DNA of 47,664 nucleotides from a virus. Every line of letters begins with the position of its first letter. The first letter of the stretch is position 1. Location of the stretch: IMG/VR virus record IMGVR_UViG_3300032323_002845, positions 1 to 47,664 of that record; one strand, given 5' to 3'. The notes beneath the pieces are model-generated. The model saw only the letters and a program-made list of their open reading frames with translations, was not told where the DNA came from and did not search any database. Made by a program: the position numbers and the translations under genes. Below are positions 12,930 to 21,157 of the stretch, one piece after another.

Positions 12930-14819
12930 ATGCCTACCCCTTCCATCCAAACGCTCGTCACCGACGCGCAGCAGATCCTGAATCTCGATTCGATCTCTGC
13001 CGTTCGGTCCGTCGTCGCCGTTGCCCTGGCCAACGCCAACACCGGCACGCCGCTCAACCCGAACCTTACCACGCAACAGCTATGGAACGAGTTCTACCAG
13101 GTCGTCAACAAGCCGAAGAGCGACATCGAGTCGATCATCGCGAACCAGTTGATGAAGCTGCTGTTTGCTCCGCCCGCTCCTGGCGGCGCTGGCGCGAACA
13201 AGCAGGTGATTTTCAACGACGGTGGCACGTTGGCTGGGGATGCGGGTCTGATCTACGACAAGGCGACTGACAAGCTGACAGTTGGCACCAACGTCGATAT
13301 CTGGCGTGGGTTGCTGAATGACAACGCCAGCACGGCGGTTGGCAACACCGCGCTGGCGGCGACGTTGGCGGGTGCGGTCAACAACACCGCACTCGGTTAC
13401 CGGGCGATGTATCGGGCGTCCACGGGTGCGAACAACGTGGCGGTTGGAGCAAACAGCTTGTCCGGTCTGGCAATGACCGGCGGAAGCAATGTAGCCGTCG
13501 GAAGCAGTGCGATGCAGAACAACACCAGCGGCATATCAAACGTCGCCGTTGGAAGCAGCGCATTGTTTACAAACTCCACTCAGGGGTACAATACCGCTGT
13601 TGGAGACAGTTCTCTTTCTGTTTGCACGGGGTCAGGAAACACCGCACTCGGAGGTGTTTCCGGTAAAAACATCACAACTGGTATTTCCAATGTCGCAATT
13701 GGAACATCCACACTTGGTGGCGCATCTGCTGCGATAACTCACACTGGAAGCTACAACATCGCTATTGGCGAAGCTGCAATGTACAGCAGCAGCAGCATTT
13801 CTGGATCCGACAATATCGGCATTGGTCGGAATACGCTGTCATCATTGGCTACTGGATTAGGAAACGTAGCTGTTGGTCTTGTGTCAGGTCTTGGAATCAC
13901 CACAGGAGGTTACAATACCTGCGTTGGACAAGCGGCTGGTCGAAAGATCAGCACCGCAAACAACAACATCGCAATCGGTCGAGACGCCATGAACTCTGCC
14001 GGTAATGTTACCGGAGGAGACAATGTGGCCGTTGGTGTCAATTCTTTTGTTAACCTGACTGGCGGTGTGCGAAACATCGCCATTGGAACGAACACGCTCC
14101 AGTACGTCTCGACTCAGGCCGACAACGTCGCGATTGGATATGCTGCTTTGCTGAACAATCAGCAGAATGCAAACGTCGCAATCGGAACCAGTGCGTTGCG
14201 AGCGAACACTACTGGTGGAGAGAATGTTGCGATTGGTCATGAGGCGTTGACTTCAAATGTTACATCGGCTTTTAACACTGCTGTCGGACACCAAGCTGCA
14301 AGTCTTACAACCGCAGGAAACACAACTGCGATTGGGCGCAGGGCTTTGTATGTAAATACAACTGGCACAGACAATACTGCCGTTGGTGCAGCCTCTTTGG
14401 TTGCCAACACAACTGGTATTCAAAATACAGCAATCGGAACTGCTGCTTTGGCAAGCCAAACTGGAGCAAATTACAATTCTGCGGTTGGAGCTTACGCTCT
14501 TACACTTGCCACTGGAGGTTTCAACACAGGAATTGGAGCTTACGCTCTTAGTGCAGTTGTATCAGGCGGAAACAATACCGCTCTTGGAATATCGGCAGGA
14601 TTTAGTACCACAAGCGGATCTTCAAACATTTTTCTGGGAAGAGACTCTGCGGCAATTTCTGCAACCGACAGTAATCAAATTGTTGTTGGTTCCCCTGCTT
14701 TTTGGGTTGGCACCAACGGAGCCGCCAACACCTACTACGCCACCGCTGGCGCCTCCCAAGGCTACTGGCGCGTAATCATCAACGGCACCGCTCGCAAGAT
14801 CCAAGTCTTCGCTGACTAA
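12930..14819 (+). CDS. Fibre/adhesin-like protein with YadA-head-type beta-roll repeats, 629 aa
   Basis: Residues 1-110 form a non-repeated head, helical, then GGAGANKQVIFNDGG. From about residue 120 to 600 there are some 25-30 degenerate repeats of the type NTAVGxxAL / NVAIGxxAL about 14-20 residues long. This is the left-handed parallel beta-roll motif of YadA/Hia adhesin heads and some phage fibres. The end (YWRVIINGTARKIQVFAD) is a short capping domain; no chaperone domain is visible. It probably trimerises and decorates the virion or binds the host. Codon usage and GC content drop clearly within the repeats (about 13440-14700) compared with both neighbours. No ribosome site is evident. 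Confidence 0.8.
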   Translation: MPTPSIQTLVTDAQQILNLDSISAVRSVVAVALANANTGTPLNPNLTTQQLWNEFYQVVNKPKSDIESIIANQLMKLLFAPPAPGGAGANKQVIFNDGGTLAGDAGLIYDKATDKLTVGTNVDIWRGLLNDNASTAVGNTALAATLAGAVNNTALGYRAMYRASTGANNVAVGANSLSGLAMTGGSNVAVGSSAMQNNTSGISNVAVGSSALFTNSTQGYNTAVGDSSLSVCTGSGNTALGGVSGKNITTGISNVAIGTSTLGGASAAITHTGSYNIAIGEAAMYSSSSISGSDNIGIGRNTLSSLATGLGNVAVGLVSGLGITTGGYNTCVGQAAGRKISTANNNIAIGRDAMNSAGNVTGGDNVAVGVNSFVNLTGGVRNIAIGTNTLQYVSTQADNVAIGYAALLNNQQNANVAIGTSALRANTTGGENVAIGHEALTSNVTSAFNTAVGHQAASLTTAGNTTAIGRRALYVNTTGTDNTAVGAASLVANTTGIQNTAIGTAALASQTGANYNSAVGAYALTLATGGFNTGIGAYALSAVVSGGNNTALGISAGFSTTSGSSNIFLGRDSAAISATDSNQIVVGSPAFWVGTNGAANTYYATAGASQGYWRVIINGTARKIQVFAD

Positions 14820-14837
14820 TCTCTACCCACTCACACC

Positions 14838-15173
14838 ATGACCTACACCTGGACCCCTACCGCCTTGATCGGCTACCCTCAGTACGAGGGTCAGACCGAT
14901 GTCATCACCACCGCCTTCTACACCGTCCTCGCGGACGACGGCGCTGGCCACACCGCTTCGATTCAGGGCATTCAGCCCACGCCGCTGGATCCCGCTGCGC
15001 CGTTCATCCCGTATCCTTTGCTCACGCCTGAAATCGTCGTGGGTTGGATTCAGTCCAACCTCGGGCCTAACGGCGTTGCCAGCATCGAGATAAACCTCGC
15101 TGCCCAGATTGAAGCGCAGATCAACCCGCCGGTTTCGCCGATGGCGTTTCCGTTGCCGTGGGTAACCGCTTAA
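14838..15173 (+). CDS. Conserved phage structural-type protein (DUF7936-like), 111 aa
   Basis: The start is ATG 14838 in an ACC-ATG context without a ribosome site. The layout is WTPTALIGYPQYEGQTDVI, a beta-rich middle, LTPEIVVGWIQSNLG, then AAQIEAQINPPV and a final FPLPWV. This pattern (YP..EG.tDvV ... W...lg ... QI..q..P ... PW) resembles small proteins found next to fibre genes in many phages. I recall it as DUF7936, which needs checking. Function unknown, probably virion or fibre associated. Confidence 0.65.
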   Translation: MTYTWTPTALIGYPQYEGQTDVITTAFYTVLADDGAGHTASIQGIQPTPLDPAAPFIPYPLLTPEIVVGWIQSNLGPNGVASIEINLAAQIEAQINPPVSPMAFPLPWVTA

Positions 15174-15213
15174 TGGTTGTCAAAAGCCATACAGCGCCAT
15201 ACGCTGAACGCCC

Positions 15214-15396
15214 ATGACTCAAATCTCGTTCACCACTGAGGAACTCACCGCCATCGTTCAATGCGCCGACCTGGCGATCAAAGCTGGAGGGTTGCAGAAC
15301 GCCCGCGTTCTGGTGCCCATCTGCGACAAGATCGCTCTGGCCACGGCGCCCAAATTGGAAGCCATCGAAAATGCTGGAGAACCCAAACAACCTTGA
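15214..15396 (+). CDS. Hypothetical protein, 60 aa
   Basis: A short helical protein (FTTEELTAIVQCADLAIKAGG...CDKIALATAPKLEAIE) with two cysteines. Its last 26 bases overlap the next gene. It lies at the head of the lysis cassette, which suggests co-expression, but no function can be given. Confidence 0.6.
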   Translation: MTQISFTTEELTAIVQCADLAIKAGGLQNARVLVPICDKIALATAPKLEAIENAGEPKQP

Positions 15397-15574
15397 GGTA
15401 CGCATCGTGAGACTCGAGACCATCATCGGTGACAAGGACGCTGGTATGGTATCCGACATCCACGGCATCAAATCCACGCTCGAGGGCCTGAAGCAGTTTC
15501 AGTGGAAGCTGTTTGGTGGCCTTGGGGTTTTGGTTGTGCTGGCACAACTCATTGGTAGGATCGGACTGAAATGA
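15371..15574 (+). CDS. Small membrane protein with N-terminal coiled coil (holin-cassette, XhlA-like), 67 aa
   Basis: The first about 40 residues are charged and helical (VRIVRLETIIGDKDAGM...GIKSTLEGLKQFQWK). One membrane span follows (LFGGLGVLVVLAQLIGRIGL) and a short basic end. Coiled coil plus C-terminal span is the layout of XhlA/hemolysin-type accessory lysis proteins. It overlaps the downstream holin by 4 bases (ATGA), which supports a joint role in lysis. Confidence 0.65.
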   Translation: MLENPNNLEVRIVRLETIIGDKDAGMVSDIHGIKSTLEGLKQFQWKLFGGLGVLVVLAQLIGRIGLK

Positions 15575-15753
15575 ACGACTCCATCAAATCCATCGTCCGC
15601 CACGGCCTTTCGTTCGGAGGCGGGTTCCTTGTCGCTAAGGGCCTCGTCACCGTTGACCAGGCGAACGAATTGGCAGGTGCCGTGATCACCCTTCTCGGCG
15701 TCGGCTGGTCCGTGTGGAACAACCGGAAGTCCAAGACTCCGCCGGCTCCTTGA
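15571..15753 (+). CDS. Holin, Pam3_gp28-like, 60 aa
   Basis: The protein has a short amphipathic N-terminus (MNDSIKSIVRHG) and a hydrophobic hairpin-like region (GLSFGGGFLVAKGLV...AGAVITLLGVGWSVW) with a VTVDQANE turn. It ends in a charged tail (NNRKSKTPPAP). Size and pattern fit the small two-span holins often annotated Pam3_gp28 type. It would form inner-membrane lesions at the end of infection. It is coupled by ATGA upstream and by a TTGA overlap downstream. Confidence 0.75.
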   Translation: MNDSIKSIVRHGLSFGGGFLVAKGLVTVDQANELAGAVITLLGVGWSVWNNRKSKTPPAP

Positions 15754-15923
15754 ACTGGATCTACCAGTTGGTGAGGGCGCTTCTCGATTTCATTCGGGAG
15801 GCGCCCCAACCGAAAATCACTGACGGAAATGCTCCGAAGCCTCTCAAAGACGATCTCCACGATCGCATTGCTGACCTGCCTGGGCTGCCAGCAGACCAAG
15901 GTGATCCTCGTTCCCCACGGTGA
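15750..15923 (+). CDS. Small lysis-cassette protein starting at TTG, 57 aa
   Basis: TTG 15750 overlaps the holin TGA as TTGA, continuing the coupled chain, and removes a spurious N-terminus in the longer frame. The N-terminus (NWIYQLVRALLDFI) is hydrophobic/amphipathic and could touch the membrane. The body is charged (KPLKDDLHDRIADLPG). It overlaps the next, lipoprotein-like gene by 95 bases in another frame, reminiscent of nested Rz/Rz1 spanin genes, though a clear transmembrane span is missing. Function uncertain. Confidence 0.55.
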   Translation: MNWIYQLVRALLDFIREAPQPKITDGNAPKPLKDDLHDRIADLPGLPADQGDPRSPR

Positions 15924-16053
15924 TCCCGTGCTACTCGCGGAGCCGGTGAAGGCCAAGGTTTACGCGTTCGACGCGCAGGGGAACATGACCGGATACCCCA
16001 CGAAGGTCACGATTCCAGCCGGCTGGTACGCTCTCCCGAAACGCCGCCCATGA
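15829..16053 (+). CDS. Putative lipoprotein (Rz1-like position), 74 aa
   Basis: A basic start (MLRSLSK), a hydrophobic stretch (TISTIALLTCLGC) and cysteines at a lipobox-like LGC suggest a signal-peptidase II lipoprotein. The mature part is beta-prone (VILVPHGDPVLLAEPVKAKV ... VTIPAGWYALP). It begins inside the preceding gene in the +1 frame and ends in an ATGA overlap with the next. By place it could be the outer-membrane spanin subunit. The C-terminal sequence is not the usual proline-rich Rz1 type, so the role stays open. Confidence 0.6.
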   Translation: MLRSLSKTISTIALLTCLGCQQTKVILVPHGDPVLLAEPVKAKVYAFDAQGNMTGYPTKVTIPAGWYALPKRRP

Positions 16054-16295
16054 TCACCTACCGAGGCCAGAAGTTCGCCGGCTACAACAAGCCCAAGGCT
16101 ACCCCCGGCGGCCCGAAGAAATCGGCCGTGCTGGCCAAGGAAGACGGCAAGGTGCGTCTGGTTCGCTTCGGCGATCCCAAGATGCCGATCAAGAAGCACA
16201 TCCCGGCCAACCGAAAAAGTTTCCGGGCCCGCCACGGTTGCAGCGAGCCCGGCACGAAGCTGAGTGCTAAGTATTGGTCCTGTCGGGCCTGGTAG
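16050..16295 (+). CDS. Conserved small basic phage protein (ARHGC...YWSC type), 81 aa
   Basis: A lysine/arginine-rich protein (ITYRGQKFAGYNKPKATPGG) with VRLVRFGDPKMPIKKHIPA and an end motif SFRARHGCSEPG...AKYWSCRAW. The SFRARH...YWSC ending is shared by many small phage proteins of unknown function and is related in style to DUF6321. The two conserved cysteines and a histidine may bind metal. It ends one base from the stop of the convergent leftward scaffold-like gene. Confidence 0.7.
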   Translation: MITYRGQKFAGYNKPKATPGGPKKSAVLAKEDGKVRLVRFGDPKMPIKKHIPANRKSFRARHGCSEPGTKLSAKYWSCRAW

Positions 16296-16296
16296 G

Positions 16297-17562
16297 TCAG
16301 TACGCTGAGGGCAGTTCGTCGATCGCGTCCTCCGCGTTCTTTGGCGACACCCGGGTAGCGGTCGAGGTGCCTTCGCCCTGGCCGGGTTCAGACGACCGGA
16401 CCTTGCCGACCTTCTTTTCAAGTTCGGCCACCTTTTGCTGGAGGCGGATCACCCGCAGGCGCTCGCGCCCGTAGGCCCGCGCCCGCAGAGCAACCTGGGC
16501 CTGAGCCTTCGTGATGAGGTCAACCTTGTCGTCGTAGCCCATGTCGGCGTCGATGCCCTCGCCCTTGAGTGCGATACGCACCAGGCGGTCGCTCTCGTCC
16601 AGGAGCTTGTTGCCTTCTTCGTCGCTGTCGTCACGGCCGAACAGCTGAGCGTGGGTCTTTTCGTAGTCGGCAAACTGCGACTCAAACAGGTCACGCGAGC
16701 GCGTCTGGCGACTCTCCAGCTGCTTCTTTGATTCGACCTCGCGCTGGGCGCCCTTCTCTTTCCACTCGGCGATGGACTTGTCCCGCGCCTGGGTCAACTC
16801 GATGAGCCGGCGGCGGTGCGCCATGATCTCGGGCGCGGCCGGCCCGAAGGTCTCCTGAGCGATGATAGCAGCCTTGGCCACCGGCACGTTCAGAAGCGCC
16901 ATAATGTCCTGATGATTAGCGTCACGCTCTGTGCCGTCCTCATCTGTGACGCGGATGCCCTCGATGTCGCCCAGGGCGGTCTGCCAGGCATCGCGCAAGG
17001 GCGTCTCGTACTTCTGCTTGTACTCGCCGGAGCGAGTGTAGTTCAGGTAGCGGACCTCGGTGTCGAGTTCCTCGGCATTCTTGCGGATCGCATCCATCTC
17101 CGCCTTGAGAGACTTTGTGGCTTCCTCAACCTCCTTACGGGTGCCGTCAGCCTTGGCGCGCTCAAGCTCCTGGATCTTGGAGGCCAGATCGTCGCGCTCC
17201 TTCTTGGTCATCTCGTACTGCTCGCGAAACTGCTTCAACGAGGCAGGCTCTGACTTGGCAGGCGCTTCCTGCTTGGCCGGGGCCGGGGCCGGCTCGTCCT
17301 TCTTGGCGGTGAACTTGTCCAGGTTGAACAGGTCATCGACCGCCGGTTTCGTGGGTTCAGGCGCGGCAGCGGCAGCGGTGGGTGCAGCCGGGGTAGGAGC
17401 CGTGGCAGCAACGGGTGCTGGCGCCGGTTCAGGAGCGGCAGGCGCCGGCGACCCCATCGGGTTTTCAAGCGCATTGCCTTCGAGCGCGTCGATGCCGGCG
17501 AAGGCTTCAGTGTAATCTGCGCCCCGTTCAGTTGGCGCGTCAGGTGATAGCAGCAAGTTCAT
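16297..17562 (-). CDS. Scaffold-like assembly protein, 421 aa
   Basis: The N-terminal third is disordered and rich in Pro/Ala (about residues 37-75). A long coiled coil follows (LKQFREQYEMTKKERDDLASKIQELERAKA ... LKAEMDAIRKNAEELD, about 108-170), then a helical region, a second coiled coil near the end (RVIRLQQKVAELEKKVGKV) and a polar tail. High charge, no cysteine and coiled coils beside the portal gene fit a scaffolding protein, which shapes the procapsid and is then lost. It overlaps the upstream gene by ATGA. Confidence 0.7.
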   Translation of the reverse strand: MNLLLSPDAPTERGADYTEAFAGIDALEGNALENPMGSPAPAAPEPAPAPVAATAPTPAAPTAAAAAPEPTKPAVDDLFNLDKFTAKKDEPAPAPAKQEAPAKSEPASLKQFREQYEMTKKERDDLASKIQELERAKADGTRKEVEEATKSLKAEMDAIRKNAEELDTEVRYLNYTRSGEYKQKYETPLRDAWQTALGDIEGIRVTDEDGTERDANHQDIMALLNVPVAKAAIIAQETFGPAAPEIMAHRRRLIELTQARDKSIAEWKEKGAQREVESKKQLESRQTRSRDLFESQFADYEKTHAQLFGRDDSDEEGNKLLDESDRLVRIALKGEGIDADMGYDDKVDLITKAQAQVALRARAYGRERLRVIRLQQKVAELEKKVGKVRSSEPGQGEGTSTATRVSPKNAEDAIDELPSAY

Positions 17563-17822
17563 TCAAGGTTCTGTTTTACGGTCGGTTTTTCTCTCTGCGT
17601 GGTCACCAGCCCGTGAAGCTCCTCGATCAGCGCCTTGGCGCCCTGCCGGCGGCAGTTAGCGTTCCAGCCGTGTTGAGGGTTTTCGGATGCTGGCAGGTTC
17701 CAGCAGAGATTGTTGAAGGCAGCCAACAGCGCGGCTTGGAAGTTGGCGTTGTCCAGTAGGCGCTCAAGCTCCATCACGCGATCCTTGTCGCGCTGAAACT
17801 CTTGCTTGGGGGTTTGAATCAT
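17559..17822 (-). CDS. Hypothetical protein between portal and scaffold, 87 aa
   Basis: Coupled at both ends by ATGA overlaps (portal upstream, scaffold-like downstream). The N-terminal helix is charged (QEFQRDKDRVMELERLLDN) and is followed by ALLAAFNNLCWNLPAS and a basic middle (NCRRQGAKALIEELHG). No domain is recognised. The tight spacing implies a stoichiometric virion-assembly role, possibly head-related. Confidence 0.65.
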   Translation of the reverse strand: MIQTPKQEFQRDKDRVMELERLLDNANFQAALLAAFNNLCWNLPASENPQHGWNANCRRQGAKALIEELHGLVTTQREKPTVKQNLE

Positions 17823-20089
17823 TGGTTGAGGATGTTTGCCTGAGTCTTGAGATCCATGGCTGCGATGTCCGCCCGAGTCATGGCGCCCTTACGTTGGGCC
17901 TCGGCGATCGTGCTAGCGTTCTTGCGCTGCTGGTCCTGATCGAAGGCGACCTGCTTCTGAATGCGCTTTTGCTCGGCGTTCGCAGCGGCGATCTCGGACT
18001 TCGACTGCGCGGTGATGAGCATCGCTTGGACCTTGGCCGCCGTCTGGGCGTCCATACCGTTGCCAGCTGCGCCGGCTTCGGCCTGAGCCTGAGCCTGCTC
18101 CTGGAGACGCTGCACGTAGCCCTTGATGTAGTTTGATGCCTGGCTGATGCCGTCGTTGTAGAGCTTCATGTTCTGCTCCTGGCCGGGGTCTTGGGAAATC
18201 AGCTGCATCTGCTCCTGGATATGCTGAATCACGTTCGCCAAGCCCATCACACGTTCCATGGTCGGCATACCACCAGCCTGCTCGATCTTGCCGATCGACG
18301 CGCCGAGCATTTGCAGGAGCGTCTGGATGTACTCGGGCCGATTGATCGCGCTGGCGATAACCACCGGCTGACCGTCGATGAGTGTGCCCCAAGCCAGCGT
18401 AGCGCGCTCGACGGCCGGGGAGACCGGCTTGTTGTCCACCGGTGCCAGCCGGTTCGCCAGGAGGGGATCGTCGGTGTTGGCCTCGACGTACATGTGAACC
18501 ACCTCGGCCTGGGAATCCGGTGCCAGCAGCGGCCGGATGGCCATGAGGCGATCGGCCTGCGCGATCTCCAGCATCTTGTTGCCGGAGCCCATAACGCGCT
18601 CAGGCATGATGTCCCAGCTGTCCAGGTTGTTCCAGACGGATGGGTCAACGCCTTCGACCTCGCACTTCCGGCGAAACTGAACGCAGTCGGGATGATCAAT
18701 CGTGCAGAACCGGCGAGCGATCTCGCGGTACTGGAAGGTCTGCTGGGTGTAGGCGCGGGTCAGCATCGAGCCCATCAGCGCGTTGGCGTTATTCACGCGG
18801 GCCATCACCTCGGTCGCTGTCAGCTCCTTCGAGGAACCGTCGTTGACGTCCTGCGTGTAGGCCGCGCTGGATTCGGCCATGATCTGCCGGTGCATAGTCA
18901 TGGCACCCGACAGCATCGTGTAATCCACGACGTGGCGCTCAGACTGCGGAACCCATGATAGCCCCTCGGGAATCACGCCCATGTTGAACAGGTCGATCTT
19001 CTCCATCCGCTCAGCGTCACCCTCGGCGACGTTGCGGAAGAGCCAAAGCATCTGCTCGAACACAGAGTCCGTGAATTTGCAGCGTAGCCGGTTCTGGAGG
19101 TGACAGACCGCGTAAAGCAGGTAGCCCAGTGAACGCACCGAGTGCCAGCGGAACGGCGGCACGACAGCGCCGTCGGCAAACTGGACGTGCATCAACTCAA
19201 AGATATCCCGGCCGTAGCACCGGTCGCCGGCATCGAAGAGCCACTGGCCGGCGGTCTGCATATTGCCGATGCCGCTGTTGTACTGGTCCACGATGATCCG
19301 GCGGCGCCAGGAGGGGTCGTCGCTGGTCGTGTCCAGGAAGTAGAAATCGTAGCAGCGCAGCACCGGCGTCGCGTCGGAACCCCAGTAGCCAGAGTTCTCC
19401 TTGAAATCTTCCTCAACCTTTTCGGGGAAGTATTGGCCGGACCAATCGTTCACCTGGAGACTGGTCGCCTCGTTCTGGATCATGTTGGCCAGCAACTGGT
19501 TCACGAGCTTCAGATTCCAGCCGGGGTCCACGTTCTCGCCCCGGGTCATTCGGATGAGGTCCGCTGCCGTGAAGGACGTGTAGATCGCGAAGTGCGACAG
19601 GTTCTCCATCGTGGTCAGCGTGTTTGTCGGAACCAGAATGTCCTCGGTGCCGCGAGCCGATGGGCACCAGTCGCGATCACGAAGCCAGGTGACGGGGCCG
19701 ATACCGTGAAGCACGGTGGCCGCAAACTGAGACTCCAAGACCGTGGAGTATTTCGGAGACCGCTTCATTATGCGGTTCAACTGCTTCGTGATGATGTTGC
19801 CCCACTGGGTGCGCTTGTCGCGGGGGCCGATATCGAGACCAACCGAGAAGTAATTCTGCGGTTTCAGGAACGCGTTGGTAAACTGCTGGCGGGAGGCATG
19901 AATGATCCGGGTGCCTTCCAGGAAGTTCACGTTGGTCTGGATGCGGTTGTCCCGGGCCTCCTCATCGCTGTACGGAGGATTGCCGTTGAACGTCGCGTTG
20001 ATGCGGGCGCGGTTGCGAGATCGAGGCTGTTCTGCCTCAAGCATGGCGCTCACCACATTCCAGACTTTACTCGGTTCTTTGAAACTCAT
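17819..20089 (-). CDS. Portal protein, 756 aa
   Basis: The size and the order (terminase, SSB, two small genes, portal, scaffold-like) fit a podovirus portal (head-tail connector). The N-terminus has RINATFNGNPPYSDEEARDNRIQTNVNF-like sequence typical of portals. A large mixed wing/stem region follows. The last about 150 residues are helical and Gln/Ala-rich (QRLQEQAQAQAEAGAAG ... AAANAEQKRIQKQVAF), matching the crown/barrel helices of portals that project into the head. It would form the dodecameric DNA channel. A GAGGTC ribosome-like site lies upstream of ATG 20089. Confidence 0.85.
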   Translation of the reverse strand: MSFKEPSKVWNVVSAMLEAEQPRSRNRARINATFNGNPPYSDEEARDNRIQTNVNFLEGTRIIHASRQQFTNAFLKPQNYFSVGLDIGPRDKRTQWGNIITKQLNRIMKRSPKYSTVLESQFAATVLHGIGPVTWLRDRDWCPSARGTEDILVPTNTLTTMENLSHFAIYTSFTAADLIRMTRGENVDPGWNLKLVNQLLANMIQNEATSLQVNDWSGQYFPEKVEEDFKENSGYWGSDATPVLRCYDFYFLDTTSDDPSWRRRIIVDQYNSGIGNMQTAGQWLFDAGDRCYGRDIFELMHVQFADGAVVPPFRWHSVRSLGYLLYAVCHLQNRLRCKFTDSVFEQMLWLFRNVAEGDAERMEKIDLFNMGVIPEGLSWVPQSERHVVDYTMLSGAMTMHRQIMAESSAAYTQDVNDGSSKELTATEVMARVNNANALMGSMLTRAYTQQTFQYREIARRFCTIDHPDCVQFRRKCEVEGVDPSVWNNLDSWDIMPERVMGSGNKMLEIAQADRLMAIRPLLAPDSQAEVVHMYVEANTDDPLLANRLAPVDNKPVSPAVERATLAWGTLIDGQPVVIASAINRPEYIQTLLQMLGASIGKIEQAGGMPTMERVMGLANVIQHIQEQMQLISQDPGQEQNMKLYNDGISQASNYIKGYVQRLQEQAQAQAEAGAAGNGMDAQTAAKVQAMLITAQSKSEIAAANAEQKRIQKQVAFDQDQQRKNASTIAEAQRKGAMTRADIAAMDLKTQANILNQ

Positions 20090-20096
20090 ATTGACC

Positions 20097-20489
20097 TCAG
20101 ATTGCTTTCCGTTCGTGCGAAATCCAGCATTTATCAGGCATTTCCGTGTCTCCGAGGTAGTTGAGCGGCACCCATACTTTGAGCTTCAGGTAGCAGCCAC
20201 AGACGTCACAGGTGCCCGCAAGGCCCTCGCCGTGTAGAAACATGGCCATATCGTTGCGAGCTTGCTCCTGCTCCAGAATGACCTCGGCAACGGTCTTGGT
20301 AATCGACCGCGCATCCGTGGGTTTGTTGTGCAGGCAGCGGTTGCAGGTATCAATGCGGTCCTGCGCCTTCTGGCGATCGACAGGCGTGCCACCCTCACCT
20401 AGCCATTCTGCCAGGATCCGCGCTCCCTGAGCCGTCTGGCGCAATTTAGCGGCCGCACGAGCGACAGCCTGAAGTCCTTGGTTGTACAT
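20097..20489 (-). CDS. Cysteine-motif protein, probable zinc binder, 130 aa
   Basis: ATG 20489 (MYNQGLQAVARAAAK) is preferred; it lies within the end of the upstream gene (44-base overlap). Two cysteine pairs, CNRCLHN near residue 52 and CDVCGCYLKLKVWVPLN near residue 94, followed by a lone CW near the end, suggest one or two zinc sites. Similar small Cys4 proteins lie just upstream of portal genes in other phages. Function unknown; it may help packaging or head maturation. Confidence 0.65.
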   Translation of the reverse strand: MYNQGLQAVARAAAKLRQTAQGARILAEWLGEGGTPVDRQKAQDRIDTCNRCLHNKPTDARSITKTVAEVILEQEQARNDMAMFLHGEGLAGTCDVCGCYLKLKVWVPLNYLGDTEMPDKCWISHERKAI

Positions 20490-20718
20490 TCGTCGTGTGG
20501 GATGGAGTGGCCGCCATTTGGGGGAACCGCGCCCGAGTGTAAGCCTCCAGGTCAGAGATTGCCTGGTCGATTGTGGACGGAATGCTGTTCGCAACCCGAT
20601 GCTGGTGAATCAGGTTGGCCATTTCGTAGAAACCGTAGTTTATGACATCCTTCGGGCTCCAGTTGGTCTTGGGCTCGTAGAATTGCCACCCGCCCGGAGG
20701 AAACGTCAGTCGGTTCAT
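20446..20718 (-). CDS. Conserved phage protein (FPPGGWQFYEP...), 90 aa
   Basis: The N-terminal pattern LTFPPGGWQFYEPKTNW, then DVINYGFYEMANLIHQHRVAN and AISDLEAYTRARF, is a recurrent layout in small phage proteins of unknown role. The end carries CRSCGR. It lies between SSB and the Cys-motif gene, whose start it overlaps. With no other clear candidate in the packaging block, a terminase small-subunit or packaging-accessory role is conceivable but unsupported by motif. Confidence 0.65.
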   Translation of the reverse strand: MNRLTFPPGGWQFYEPKTNWSPKDVINYGFYEMANLIHQHRVANSIPSTIDQAISDLEAYTRARFPQMAATPSHTTNVQPRTSGCRSCGR

Positions 20719-20727
20719 GGGTGAGGT

Positions 20728-21153
20728 TTAGAACGGAACATCATCTTCGTCGAGATCAGGCTTCGGGGCAGCAGCAGCCGGTGCAGTCTCACGTCGCGGG
20801 GCTGGCGCGGCACCTTCATCGCGTCCCTTCAGGAACTGGAAGGTCTCGATCATAATTCGAGTGGTAGAGCGCTTCTCGCCGGTCTTCTTGTCGTCCCACT
20901 CTTCACGGGTCAGGCGCCCCTCAACCATCAGCGGGTGACCCTTCTTGACGTACTGCGCGATCGTTTCAGCCTGCTTCCCGAACGCCTTGCACTCAGCAAA
21001 GTAAACATCCTCTTTCTCCTCACCGGCTTCAGTCTTCCAGCGGCGATTCACCGCCAAGCTCAGGTTGCAGACCGCCGTCCCCTTCGGGAGGTACTTGAGT
21101 TCGATGTCTCGGGTGAGGTTGCCGATCAGGATGACTTTGTTGAATGAGGCCAT
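20728..21153 (-). CDS. ssb: Single-stranded DNA-binding protein, 141 aa
   Basis: This is a classic bacterial-type SSB. The OB-fold starts FNKVILIGNLTRDIELKYLP and includes LAVNRRWKT, ECKAFGKQAETIAQYVKKG and VEGRLTREEWDDK. A linker rich in Ala/Pro/Arg leads to the acidic tip DEDDVPF, which recruits partner proteins. It would coat single strands during replication and RecT-type annealing. It is encoded between terminase and portal rather than with the replication genes, so it may be expressed with the virion genes. Confidence 0.95.
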   Translation of the reverse strand: MASFNKVILIGNLTRDIELKYLPKGTAVCNLSLAVNRRWKTEAGEEKEDVYFAECKAFGKQAETIAQYVKKGHPLMVEGRLTREEWDDKKTGEKRSTTRIMIETFQFLKGRDEGAAPAPRRETAPAAAAPKPDLDEDDVPF

Positions 21154-21157
21154 AAGG

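Noticed and set aside
12930-14819. Repeat-rich DNA as a CRISPR-like or tandem array
   Set aside because: The periodicity is at protein level (beta-roll repeats) and the DNA repeats are degenerate and coding.
19142-20164. 340-codon rightward frame opposite the portal gene
   Set aside because: It is an antisense shadow of the portal coding sequence.
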